Shown here: one piece after another, positions 1 through 10,626 of the stretch
Position numbering within the stretch: the first letter of the stretch is position 1
Layout of the letters: each line of letters opens with the position of its first letter
Source: Synchiropus splendidus
Lineage: Eukaryota > Chordata > Actinopteri > Syngnathiformes > Callionymidae
Reading direction: 5' to 3'
Length of the DNA stretch: 64,000 bases
Assembly (NCBI RefSeq): GCF_027744825.2
Contig: NC_071334.1
Location: 34,441,937-34,505,936 of the forward strand
Notes under the pieces: generated by a model
Told to the model about the DNA's origin: nothing
The model's database searches: none
Seen by the model: the letters and a program-made list of their open reading frames with translations, nothing else
Position numbers and translations under genes: made by a program

Positions 1-2570
1 ACTGCTACTCTTGCTTCTTTTACATGCTGTATCTGTTCTTTAAACCAACTTGAGCCACAGCAACTGAGCAGTGTGTCATAATTACATACATAAATGTCTC
101 TCAAGTTGGATCAATCCATCAACGCGATCGCATGGTTAAAGAGTTATCTACAGTGTTGTGAGCAGTCACCTTGACTGACGAATCTGTGCGAAAGAAACAT
201 GTTCATCCATTTCTTTCTAATTTACTTGTGCAAATAAGTCTGCACAAAACATTAATCCTCTTCAGTTGCAGTGCGTTCATGTGACCTGGACTGTAAACAG
301 CGCCATTTACGGACTTCACATCAACTTTTTGCTGCCTGCTAACACACAGTGATGCTGTGATGACGGTTTGACAGACATCAGATGCTGCAGAAGTTCTTGT
401 TGAGAACCACACGTGCTCAGACCAGGAGATTTTTCAAAGTCTCACCATGAACTATGATGTCAGAATCTGTGAATCTCTTCACTGGGGCTGCTGTCACTGA
501 ATACTGTGATTTTGCCACGTACTAAAACACCTATAAACTGGATGAATAAAACAGTGAACTTTATATATAATAATGCAGTGGGAAAACACGATCCAACCGT
601 GAATTTGTTTTGTTTATTGTATTTCATTTATTGAACCAAATTGTACAGATGGTCAATAATGAACCTTCAAATAAAAATACATGGAAAATATATGGAAAAC
701 ATAAATCCATGTCACACATATGTCAACAACAGCTTTACTGTACAGTTATTCAACATTATCACTGTGAATTAATTCGGAACTTTCTTAGCACTACCCGCTC
801 AGTATTGTTCATGCTGGAGTGTGATGAAATATTCAGGTTTTATTCTCCTCGCACAGTAGTCCCACCTGACTAAAATCTTTATTTCATTGTTTTTATTATT
901 TTAGACCCCTCCTGGATTTTCGCCTCTTCGCAACGTTCTTGTTGGATCTTTTCTTTTCACTCTTAGAGATTTGTGAGATGTCTTAGTCAAACAGTGAAAC
1001 TTGTTGTGTCTATATATTCTTGTTTTGCACAATTCCATCGTGCCAGTTGATGGTACTCATCACGAGCACTTGACTACCCCAGTGGGTTCTATTCCCCGTC
1101 GTCAGCTGCCTCTCCATGCTGTCACACAGGCGATCCTCCAGTATGGTGTCATCTGGCCTTTCACAGCAGTCACTGGACACATTCAGAATCACGAACCACG
1201 GGACATGATGGTGAAAGTGTCCGTTGTGCCAGTAGTTGGTGGTGAAAAATGCGATTATGGAATCTCTTTCTCATTCCTGACCCCGAAACTCCAATTGTTC
1301 TAATTTAAGCAGTGAATCAGTACCAACAAGTCCGTGTCAGATGTGAGTGCACCAGCATCACTTGGCAAAAAACAAAAACGATGAATAATTTGAGAAGAGT
1401 CACGGGTTCATTTGGGCCACAATCCTCTGCTAGTGAACATTGGAAATATTCCACAGCAGGCTGAACTCGACAAATGTATTGTCTCTAATGACGCATAGCA
1501 GAAAACAGTGACGGAAAGTTCCCCTTCTTCTGAGTTTTTCATTTATATAATGCTCCCTGAAAAGAAAAAGGGACGGGATTGATGATGCAAAAAGAGACGT
1601 GGTGTGAAAACTATAAAAAAACATTAAAGCAGCGCTTGCTCTCTTTGTGGCAAAAGAAAGTTGAGTGTTGACGTAGCGAGCTTGCCGTCGATCTCATATT
1701 TATTTCCTCATTTCCTTTTGAAGTCGGAGGAATTTCTCCGGATGAGTCTCCTCTGCAATCATCTTCAAAGTGCAGACCTGCAAATACTTTCCTGGTGTCT
1801 TATTTATTCCATTTCTTTCCTGTCCGTCTCACACACCAGAGACAGGACGGCGAGAAGAGAGGAGCAAGGTGTAAATGACAACTTCCACCCGCTGTCCCTT
1901 CACTCTACCTCCATATGTGGCCGCTCTTGCATCATCATCAGGCGGAGGAAGTTATTCAGTCAGAGAATTGACAATTAGGAGGCAATAAAGTGTGAAAAGC
2001 ACATTTCTGTTTGCTAAAGAGCTTCCGAGCAGATGCTGATTATGCTGCAATTCCTTTCAAAAATATTCCCCTGGTTGTTATTTCATTTTATGTAGACCTC
2101 AATTTATTCAGCATTTATCCGTAGTAATGTTGAGGACAGATCCTTTTTAAAAAAAATTGACAGTTGAGGCAAGAAAGCTAATTTGATTCATGAATAGATT
2201 TAATGGAAGAAACAGTGAAGCGTGAGCGACGATAATGTACCGCCGGCGACCACTCACTATACGTTCAGTGGCAGGCAGCCAGTCGAGAGTGAAAATGCTT
2301 TTCGTAGAGGGAGTCTGCTTCTGACACGTGTTGCATGATCAAACGTGTAACATGAAACACAGCTGTGCAATTAGCATCTACTCATATGCGACGATTCCCG
2401 TCCTGCAGCGCCGCTTCTCTCCTCTGTCTCTGGAACTACAACCGGATCATCTACGATCGGACTCTAGCAGTTTTGTTTCGCGAAAATCGTGCAAGAATTG
2501 ACTTTAAAATGCTGATTCCAAAATATGATGGGATTGTACACCAATTTTGGAAAGCCTAGATCGCGATCCC
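1..2570. other. Left intergenic stretch, no gene recognised
   Basis: No open frame here exceeds about 105 codons, and none shows a domain, signal peptide or codon pattern that I recognise. Composition is ordinary AT-leaning fish DNA with scattered homopolymer runs. I see no convincing repeat boundary, RNA gene or splice-bounded exon. Undetected short exons or regulatory elements cannot be excluded. Confidence 0.5.
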
Positions 2571-2579
2571 GTGTCGTGA

Positions 2580-2800
2580 CTAGGACCATGAAATAATTCA
2601 GCTCCTCTGCTCGAGGTAGCATCTCATTTGGCAGGATCTCTCTTGGTACAGCCTCCATACTCACTGCACATGTTAACCTTTCAGTCAAGTTTTCAGCACA
2701 GGTCCTGCAAGTATTCAAGAACTGACACCACTGACATTGTCTCAGATCGTGGTCCCCAGTTGGAACTTGGCTTTGCAGAACTACTTACACTAATCCACCT
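2580..2800 (+). pseudogene. Ty3/Gypsy-type integrase relic
   Basis: A short stretch around 2735-2762 translates to DIVSDRGPQ, the signature around the second catalytic aspartate of the integrase core (D,D-35-E) of Ty3/Gypsy LTR retrotransposons. The upstream sequence, about VFRxHG-like in neighbouring frames, is compatible with the usual preceding segment but is frameshifted. No reverse transcriptase, gag or flanking LTR is visible, and the downstream HPQTNGQ-type motif is missing. This is therefore a small, old, non-functional fragment. The call rests mainly on one nine-residue motif, so chance similarity remains possible. Confidence 0.45.
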
Positions 2801-3640
2801 TGGAATAAAACGGGGTCCCAGCATGCATTGCAGAAAATGTAAACACAGCTGGGATGTTCATGTATCATGCATGAGTAATATTCCTAATACTACATCGTAC
2901 ACATATAAAATATTCAGTAAGGGCACAGCTGATATTCCAGAAGCGAATCTGGGTTAAAGAAATGATTGAAAGCGCTTAAAAAAAAAACCATTTTAAATAA
3001 AAGCATGAATATATTAGCTCTGAAATCTGATTACTTCAAACATGCCGACAGTAGTTTGTTAGCGAGCGTGTGCTAACATTTAATCAGAGAAGGAACAAAT
3101 TGTGCTCGCTGGCTGAAGATGTCCTCATTTCTCTTCGCAACAATGGAACGTGTTTCTCCCAGCCGCAGCCCCCAAAGGTGGATTCAGCAGGAGAATGAAT
3201 CTGTGGTGGTGGCTAATCTGAATTTGCATAATAAGTAATAATCCTGATAGAATTCAATGGACTTGTGTGGCCATTGTATCTGACATTGGTGCATTATTCC
3301 TCATTGCTGAGGAAGTCTGTGCATTACAGATTTCTTACACAATGTAATAGAATTCTCATGGTCACTCACACTGCTTTAATTCCACTGGCAGGTCTGAAGT
3401 CATCTTCAGGAATCAAGATTGAAACATGATTTGCCAAGAATAATGTATACAATAAAAATGGCTGTAGCCATGCATGACTGTTAATGCTGAAGGAACGCTG
3501 TTCCTTGTCAAGTTCAACATTCAACATATATATTCTAACTGATATTTTTCACTAATGCAGTTGCGTCCTACTGTTCAACGCATATATTTAGATGTGTTTC
3601 TGCAGTGTCATTTTAAATGTCCGTCCTGTATATGTGAAAC
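2801..3640. other. Unannotated stretch
   Basis: No gene, repeat boundary or RNA structure was recognised. The sequence is AT-rich and the longest open frames are short and featureless. Confidence 0.4.
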
Positions 3641-3897
3641 ACTACACTAGATTGTAATGGACACTTGTTCAATGTGCAATAACCGTCTCTCTGGTGCAAT
3701 AACCTATTTTAATCTAGTTTAATTTTTTATTATTTTTTATTATTATTATTTCTTTTTTTTTAACTCTCTGTGTGATGCTCTTCCTGACTGCATGCCCTTT
3801 CTTGCCTCTATTGCTGCTGGAAATGTAAATTTCCTGGAGGGAGTCATCCCAAAGGGATCAATAAAGTCTAGTCTAAGTCTAAGTCTAAGTCTAAGAT
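3640..3897 (+). mobile_element. L2-like LINE 3' end with hexamer tail
   Basis: The segment reads like the 3' untranslated end of a fish L2/CR1-group LINE: a T-rich stretch, then a region around 3825-3866 (ggagggagtcatcccaaagg followed by gatcaataaag), closing in tandem GTCTAA hexamers from about 3868 to 3895. Elements of this clade end in short tandem repeats instead of poly(A). No coding part remains, so it is a 5'-truncated insertion. Confidence 0.6.
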
Positions 3898-4142
3898 GCG
3901 AACCATGCTAACAAAGTCTCTAGCTTACATGGACAACTTCTGACATTGGTAACTGAACACTGGATGTCAGTTGCTATTTACGTGGCTCTCCTCCTAAGTG
4001 ACGATACTGAAAGTCACTGTGTCTAAAACGCACAGAAATTTGATGGGCTTTAAATAGCAATTTGACACATCTTAAATGTAGAATGACTGGAGCACCATCC
4101 CATGGCTTATCCTAACTAACCCAAACCTACGCTTTTAATTTT
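3898..4142. other. Short unassigned spacer
   Basis: This lies between a LINE tail and a short interspersed repeat. Nothing further was recognised. Confidence 0.4.
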
Positions 4143-4265
4143 TCATGCGTCACGCTGCAACTGAATAAATGACGCTGAAGGCCTTTTCCATCAGTATAGG
4201 ACGCAAAAGGCAACTTTCTCAACGTCAATATATATTACGCCATGAGTGTGAGGATAGGTTGCAAA
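4143..4265. repeat. Short interspersed repeat X, copy 1
   Basis: This segment of about 120 bp is similar by eye to 9668-9780 and 31637-31731. Shared blocks in order are a GTCACGCTGC-like start, a tandem-like ATGCAACRCYRAAGGC block, CAACRTCAATATAT and ACGCCATG, then GTGAGGATRGGTTG. No terminal inverted repeats or coding capacity are evident. The class is unknown; it may be the tail of a larger element or a small SINE-like unit. Confidence 0.4.
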
Positions 4266-5811
4266 CTTTCTGTCATTTCTGTATAGCCTCTCTTTGTATC
4301 TGCATTTCCTAATATCCTTAATTTCTGAATTGCTTTCATTTCTGTTTCTTCCCACCAACTGCCGGAACTAATGGGACGTCACCTTATTTATGGACTGCAA
4401 TTCTCAGACCAGTCGATTCTTTTTGGTTCCGACAGGCTACAGGTCTTGGTTTTCTGTCTTATTTAGTCGGTCCCTTTTCAGCAGCTCTCGCTATTTGTGC
4501 TGGTCTAGTCCTGAACATTCTCACCCATAAGGAATCACATTTTGCAAATCGTCACGAGAGCTTTTCGTCCGCCTGCACTGTATGTGTCCACTGTCCACAG
4601 CTGGACAATTAAATAAGGCTAATTCATAAGCAAATATGAATGCTAAAACATGATCTGATGAATCAGACATAATTCACTTTTCTATTTAAATTTCATGCAA
4701 TTTTAGCTGCATAACAGTTGTTCCCTCTTGGTGGGAAGATCAGAGTCTAGAAGCTTCTACATGAAGGGTGAGCCACATTTCAACCAATGTTTGATTTGTG
4801 TTTTTTAGCAGCAGATTGAACTTAAACGCCTGAGGAAGTGCAACAGCTTTGACAGATGAATGAGTCTGATCACTTTGGTGTGAAGCTCAAATGTTCTACT
4901 CCTGTCAGAGGAGGCATGGGAACCCCAAATTAGATCACAGCCAAGGCAGTTCTAGAAAATGTGGTTTGGAGGAGAAATGTTGAGATATGTAATAATGCCT
5001 AATGCTTAATTGGAGAAAGATTAGAAATTAATACATCAGAGGGACATGTGGAGAAGTGTGGCCAGATGGCAAGTTATCAACTCTACATCTAAACACCTTT
5101 AGTGAAAAATGAACAGGCACTCGTCTCCATGTAACCGAACACACATGTAAAGCACCTCTGAAATGGTTAGAAGGCGCATGGCTGGTTCTCAGAAGTGATT
5201 TTGCTTTTGAGTTTGTGTAATACTAAATCACTGGTTTTGTATCAACATCGCCATTTTTATTTGTAACACTGTATATTCAGGACTTGGAATATGGGGAAAA
5301 GGAAATTGGCTATGACGGTGTTGTTATTGTGCTGTTACATTATCAATAAATATGTCCGTGATGATGGCCGTGTTAGTAGGAGTCACTGCACTGGGATGTT
5401 CTCCTTCTCCTTAACAGCAGTTGCTGAGCAGACGGAGAAACAAAATGAGAAGCGAGAAAAATCAATTCTGTCAACCCGTGGTGACGGTCATGTCTGTTAT
5501 GAATTTCACTTCCACCCTTGAATACAAATATTATGAAACTTTCCTGACAGATTCTTGTTGTTGTTGTCCCTCGGACGCACACATTCCTGCATATAGACAG
5601 GATTTAATTTTAGATACCATTAGATGTACAGGAACGCGCCTGAAGGGTTTTCTGAGTGTGTCACGTGTAGCATTAATATGCATTTTACTTTTTTGTGTTA
5701 TCAACACAGAAGCTAATTCCCTCAAGTTGACACAATATGGAGGTAGAAAATTTAAAGCAGACACAAAGAGACATCTTGTCTTAATGTAAGCATGGAAAAA
5801 ATGTCACGTAT
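4266..5811. other. Unannotated stretch
   Basis: The longest + frame (5421-5789, 122 codons) has no recognisable domain, and frames on the other strand are equally long, as expected by chance. No repeat family was recognised. Confidence 0.4.
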
Positions 5812-5925
5812 AAGGTGTTAGAAAAGTTCCAGGACTGGTGCCACAAAAAAATGCATTTCAAAGCTGAACTACAAATCTAAGAGGCTTCCCCTTCAAAGTG
5901 ACGCCCCTGGAGTATGTAAGGGCGG
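5812..5925 (+). mobile_element. Possible mariner-like terminal fragment
   Basis: The run GTGTTAGAAAAGTTCCAGGA at 5816-5835, followed about 60 bp on by CTTCAAAGTGACGCCCCTGG (5892-5911), resembles the terminal and subterminal region of mariner elements. In those, a (GTGT)-GAAAAGTTC-GGACT terminus precedes a conserved CTTCAAAGTAGTCCCCTT-like block near the end of the transposase gene. No transposase frame or opposite terminus was found. This is from memory of the family pattern and is tentative. Confidence 0.3.
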
Positions 5926-7289
5926 TTTCACTTTGTGTTGCACCAGTTGTGTTGTGATCACGCTGCAGTGCAGCTGTCTGCAGGAGGAGAACAGTGAGGA
6001 GGGAAAACGCTGATTTTTCCCAAGTTACTGAAGATCACCAGACTATTCATTGATCATTTCTGACGTCTAGATCTGCGCTTCAATGATTAAAACCTTCTCG
6101 ATTGTCAGGAATCTCTCTCACTTTGTTCAACGTGTTGTGAGAGCAATGTGGATCCATCAAGACGCTCCGAATTACGCAGCTTGCTTCCGCTGTTTCCTTG
6201 TAAAACAAACATGACAAGACTCTTTCATGTTTAGTTTGGGCTGTGAAATACCACACTCTGTTACAGCCAAACAAAAAAAACAAAGGTCCGTCATCAGTTA
6301 GTATCAGTTCATATCTGAGGTGAGGACGACTCAAAGTGCTTTGAATTGACATAGAAATAAGGAGGTCAAGCCGATGGTGGTAAATAGGTTGTCACGCGGC
6401 TGTTGATGACTTCCTTGAGACGTGCTTCGTTGTGGGTCACAAACCCGATGTGGTTGGAATTCTGGTGCTGGAACCGGAAGTTGGTAACCCACATGTGCCA
6501 GTTCTACCAACTGAAGTTTACTGGTAAACGCATGCACACGTGTTTATATCGCACAAGTTTGTGAGTTGTGTTTGAATGTTATTATTATTATTAAAATAGC
6601 TTACATTTAACGTTTTAATCTGTAAATTGCAGTGGCTTCTCTCCCACCTGGTCTGTTGGGGGCACATCCATTGCACTCACGCGGAACTGTTTCTGAGCCA
6701 CAAGCAAAGTTTTCATTCAATTTTTGATTATGATACAATGTAATGTTAATCTATGAAGAAGTGTGATGGCTTTGGACTGAAGAGCCTTTCATAGCTACTG
6801 ATGGACAAGCCAAAAACTGCTGCCTGTTAGTATTTTCTGGCAGACACAGATCAACTCTACACATGGAGACACATGCTGTAGCGTCTCTAATGTATTCACT
6901 GACCGAGGTTCAATAACATATTTTTCATCAAAGATTTATGTTGACCAAAGCAATACAACAGAGAGCCCAGGCTGCAGTGAAGGAAGATGTGTGAAAAGGT
7001 GTGAAAGTCTCCCAATGAAGGAAGACCACTGACTCTACTCATAGCTGTCCACCTCCCCTGTTCACACCACACCAAAACTTTCCACCTAAGTATTATATTA
7101 AATAAAATTATTTTTCTGCTGTCTACAAACTCTGCACCATACAGCTTATTTACATGTGATTCATGTTACATACTAGACAGCTGGAAAACATCGTAGATGA
7201 AAAATAATAAATCAGTATATCAATAAAAGTGACAAGATCAGATACAAAAATAAAAATATTAGCCATAGCACTAACAGTAGTTGCCATCA
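5926..7289. other. Unannotated stretch
   Basis: Several 60-90 codon frames occur on both strands and none is recognisable. A short ATT run lies near 6580-6595. No other structure was identified. Confidence 0.4.
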
Positions 7290-7370
7290 CACTAAGAGTA
7301 ATGCAAGATCTTGGAGTTCTCCGAGGGCCACATCTGACCTGCTGGCCACCTGTTGCCCACCACTGCCACA
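7290..7370 (-). mobile_element. Possible hAT-like element end
   Basis: Read on the - strand, the segment starts CAGTGGTGGGCAACAGGTGG and continues with a GGTCAGATGTGGCCCTCGG block. This matches the pattern of the hAT-like element at 49959-50359 (CAGA-CTGGGCAA followed by GCGGCCCGGGGGCC). The far end was not found, so the extent is uncertain. Confidence 0.35.
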
Positions 7371-7979
7371 GTACATCGAACACTGGGCTTTGTGTTAAAA
7401 AGCGAGAATGCCACCCTCAGTTCATTGTTGCGCAATAAGTACATGGGGTTAACATCATTCCAAGACCCTCCCACAACAAGAGTGGGTTCACTCCAGTGGC
7501 TGAAAGTCTGCTGGAACTCTACTGGCTGCCTGCTGGGAATTGGCTGGGATGAGAACTGTAAGATCACACTTACATGCTCCAGGGAGTTTGTATTCTGGGT
7601 TTGAAATGATTGTTTGTGGCACCAGTGCTGGGCCTTCTCTGACACCCCTTGTATTAGGTGTCATTGTGTGCGTTTCCAAATGATGGTTTAGTCTTTTTGC
7701 ATACCAGACTCACTGCTTCACCACTGACTGATTTTAGGTACAGCCCAGGCTTCTTTTATTCACTTGTAGCATAGGACAAAAACAAAACGTTAATAGTTAT
7801 ATTACCCTGCTTGAGCCTGTTGAATCTCCACCAGAACATAATTCCACCACACCAGAACCCGCATACGTCCAACAAACCTGGATCATGCATAAAGGCATGT
7901 TCTTCCTCTCATAGGTCTTTTGTCAAAAATTGTCTTAGATATGTGGGCAAGCTCATAAACCAATTCACTGTGCTACTAT
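7371..7979. other. Unannotated stretch
   Basis: Overlapping frames on both strands (for example 7292-7645 on - and 7353-7604 on +) look like chance open frames. No family was recognised. Confidence 0.4.
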
Positions 7980-8632
7980 TGCCACTACAAACAAGGAACA
8001 AACAAAGGCTTTACTACTTCCTGAGGAGGCTCAGGTCCTTCAACGTCTGCGGGACAATGTTGAGGATGTTTTATGAGTCTGTGGTGTCCAGTGCAATTCT
8101 GTTCGCTGTGGTTTGCTGGGGCAGCAGATTAACGGTGGCGGACACTAACAGACTCAACAGACTCATCCGCAAAGCTGGTGATGTGGTGGGGGTGAAACTG
8201 AAGTCCTTAGAGACAACTGGTCCAACACAGAAGCACATAAACTAATAGACTGAGACTACCTGTCTCAAAGACTGAGTGCCACAGATAGTCCTTTCTTCCT
8301 GTGGCAATGAAACTGTACAAATCATGCTTGTACAACTTATGGTTAAAGATTTTTTGCCAGGTTTTTTTTCATCTCCATCTGTTTCTTGCACATCGTACAT
8401 AGCCCACTTTCATGTCAGACTTTATGTGCACTATGTGCATAGCCTTCTTTTCCTCTTTCCTACACTGTTAAAAAAACAGTATTTTGTAGAGCATTTTGTA
8501 TTTTGCATTTTATAGTTTATATTTTTCTATTTATATTTTTGTTGTTGTGTTGTACAGGGCATGTTAAGTTCGGAACAAAATTTCCCTCAGGATGAATAAA
8601 GTCTTTCTGATTCTGATTCTGATACAAACCAG
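7980..8632 (+). pseudogene. L2-like LINE, RT C-terminus and 3'UTR
   Basis: This is a 5'-truncated non-LTR retrotransposon. The frame 7811-8245 contains, from about 8010 to 8220, the C-terminal thumb/post-RT region typical of fish L2/Maui elements: YYFLRRLRSFNVCGTMLRMF, then ESVVSSAILFAVVCWGS and NRLNRLIRKAGDVVGV. The frame then breaks, and a shifted frame (8260-8330) continues the family's terminal RYR-SFLPV--LYN-like tail. The 3'UTR ends in TTCCCTCAGGATGAATAAAG (8582-8601) followed by tandem ATTCTG hexamers to about 8625. The RT catalytic core (FADD) and endonuclease are missing, so it cannot move on its own. Confidence 0.85.
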
Positions 8633-9600
8633 GATCCCCATGCTTCCTGGAGATGCCTACTGCCCTCAGGTTCAAGGAATCTTGTTCAATGGGCTGCTTA
8701 AACTTCGGAACCCTCTCTCTTTGATAAGGTTCAACAGCAAATTGTTACACCAATCCATCTTGTCCATTATATCCTGCACCACCTTGGACCATGGTCCCAC
8801 CAGAGACAGGCAAGACACTTTTCCATTTTTCAATTGCTGCCGCCCACTTGACATTTGAGCTAATGACTTCCTGATACACACGGCATTCTATTTTCTTTAC
8901 TTTCTATTCAGAGACAGCATCTTATTAATCTCTATGACTTTTTTTCATCTACAAGTATTCATCAATAACTGTCCTGTTGTTTTATCAGAATCCCCCCTAA
9001 AAGTGAAGAAATATTTTTGCTCACTTTCTATTTAATATAAATGTCCACTTTGATTCATCTCCTGAAGGTTTTTGCTGCACGATGCACTTTTTTTTCTTAT
9101 TCAGTATGGGAGTTCCTGTGTGAGAGATGAAATGATGTCACTTTTCATACAACGTGCAGACACTGTCAACCTTTCTATCTTTGTCTAACTGCCCTCGAAG
9201 CACTTTGTCATCGTGTCGCCGCTTAACCAGTGGCCTGACAAAGAAAAGCCGACATCATTTCATTTAATTGTGAAAGATCAGTTATCATGTTGTTTCTGTT
9301 CCGTCAAGGGACTATGAAGGCTGAATGGCCTACGCAGTAATCCAATGGCTTCCTCTCTTGATTTTCATTTTTCAGATTAGTCAATACAGTAAATCGAGAA
9401 ACTTTGGCTCATGACCAAATCTGTTTTCTCATCTCGACGTCTGGGCTCTTTTTCATACCCGTTTCACAGAGGAAAACATTTGGATGCATTCACATTGCGG
9501 TTTTGATGTAATGTTTACATTCATCTTTTACTGTAAAATGCAATTAATGTCTGAAAATTAATTTTGAAAATGTTCATGATTCATGTCATCGCTGAAACGT
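8633..9600. other. Unannotated stretch
   Basis: No exon, repeat or RNA gene was recognised. Confidence 0.4.
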
Positions 9601-9613
9601 CTGTTTTTCTATC

Positions 9614-9668
9614 ATAATAATAATAATAATAATAATAATAATAGTAATAATAATAATAGTAATAATAA
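9614..9668. repeat. AAT trinucleotide microsatellite
   Basis: About 18 TAA/AAT units run from 9614 to 9668 with two TAG interruptions. It abuts short repeat X copy 2. Confidence 0.9.
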
Positions 9669-9780
9669 ACGTTTGCCTATGTCTCGACATGCAATGCCAA
9701 AGGCTGTCTTTGTTGTCAGTACAAAAATCCACTTTCCCATTGTCTCTATTTCACGCCATGCATGGTAGTGAGGATGGGTT
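9669..9780. repeat. Short interspersed repeat X, copy 2
   Basis: This copy shares CGACATGCAATGCCAAAGGC, a CAGTACAAAA-CCACTTTC-like middle and ACGCCATGCATG...GTGAGGATGGGTTG with the copy at 4143. It lies directly between an AAT microsatellite and an RTE fragment. Confidence 0.4.
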
Positions 9781-9859
9781 GAACAACAACAACCTATAGT
9801 TTGGTATGGGGGGACAAGCTACCTGGGAGACGGCGAGAACACTACTCCTCTGCATCGAT

Positions 9860-10045
9860 AGAAGAGAGTGGAGGTGGCCCTCTCGGGCAGACCCAGGACA
9901 CCTCAACTGAGGGCAATACAAATCTGCCTAGAGAACTGATGTGTTGGCATTGTCCCTGAAGAGATGTCAATTTCTGGGGAGAAAGAAGGGATGTACGAGC
10001 CTCTTAACTTGGATTGATGGAGGAAAGTGGATGGGTTCATGGTTG
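9860..10045 (+). mobile_element. RTE/Rex3-like LINE 3' fragment, diverged
   Basis: The segment retains landmarks of the 3' end of the teleost RTE element that is better preserved at 36620-37425. These are CGGGCAGACCCAGGACAC (RPRTRWRDY region), a degraded CTAGAGAACTGATGTGTTGG-CATTGTCCCTGAAGAG block (LAWERLGIPxEE region) and a GGAGGAAAGTGGATGGGTTC terminus resembling the usual AAGAAAATGGATGGATGG end. It has many indels and no open frame. Confidence 0.5.
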
Positions 10046-10394
10046 AAATAAGAGAACAGCCGAGATACATTCAGGATCATATTGTTTCACCCCACCCAAC
10101 AATCCTAACTCCAAAGTGACCGCAACCTTGTGACACTGATCCTTGCTCAAACTCACTGTTGTTGAATGGAACAACCAAGAAGTAGCACACGGTGGGGATT
10201 AAACACGTCACAGATTCATTACACCAGAGCGCAATTTAGAGCAAATCTGTGGTTGATCTGCTAATGATACGTTCTGGTTGTCCAGATGCTGTTTTTAGGA
10301 CAGAGTCTGTGGCATCCATGTGCCTGTGTTTTAATTACACAAAAAGGCCAGCAATGGAATGGAGAGGCCTGTAAGGACAGACGAGTTATAGTAT
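10046..10394. other. Unannotated spacer
   Basis: Nothing was recognised between the RTE fragment and the compound microsatellite. Confidence 0.4.

Positions 10395-10626
<232 letters not shown>

Noticed and set aside
7292..7645. 117-codon - strand frame
   Set aside because: Its 3' part runs into a probable hAT-like terminus, and frames of similar length occur on the opposite strand.
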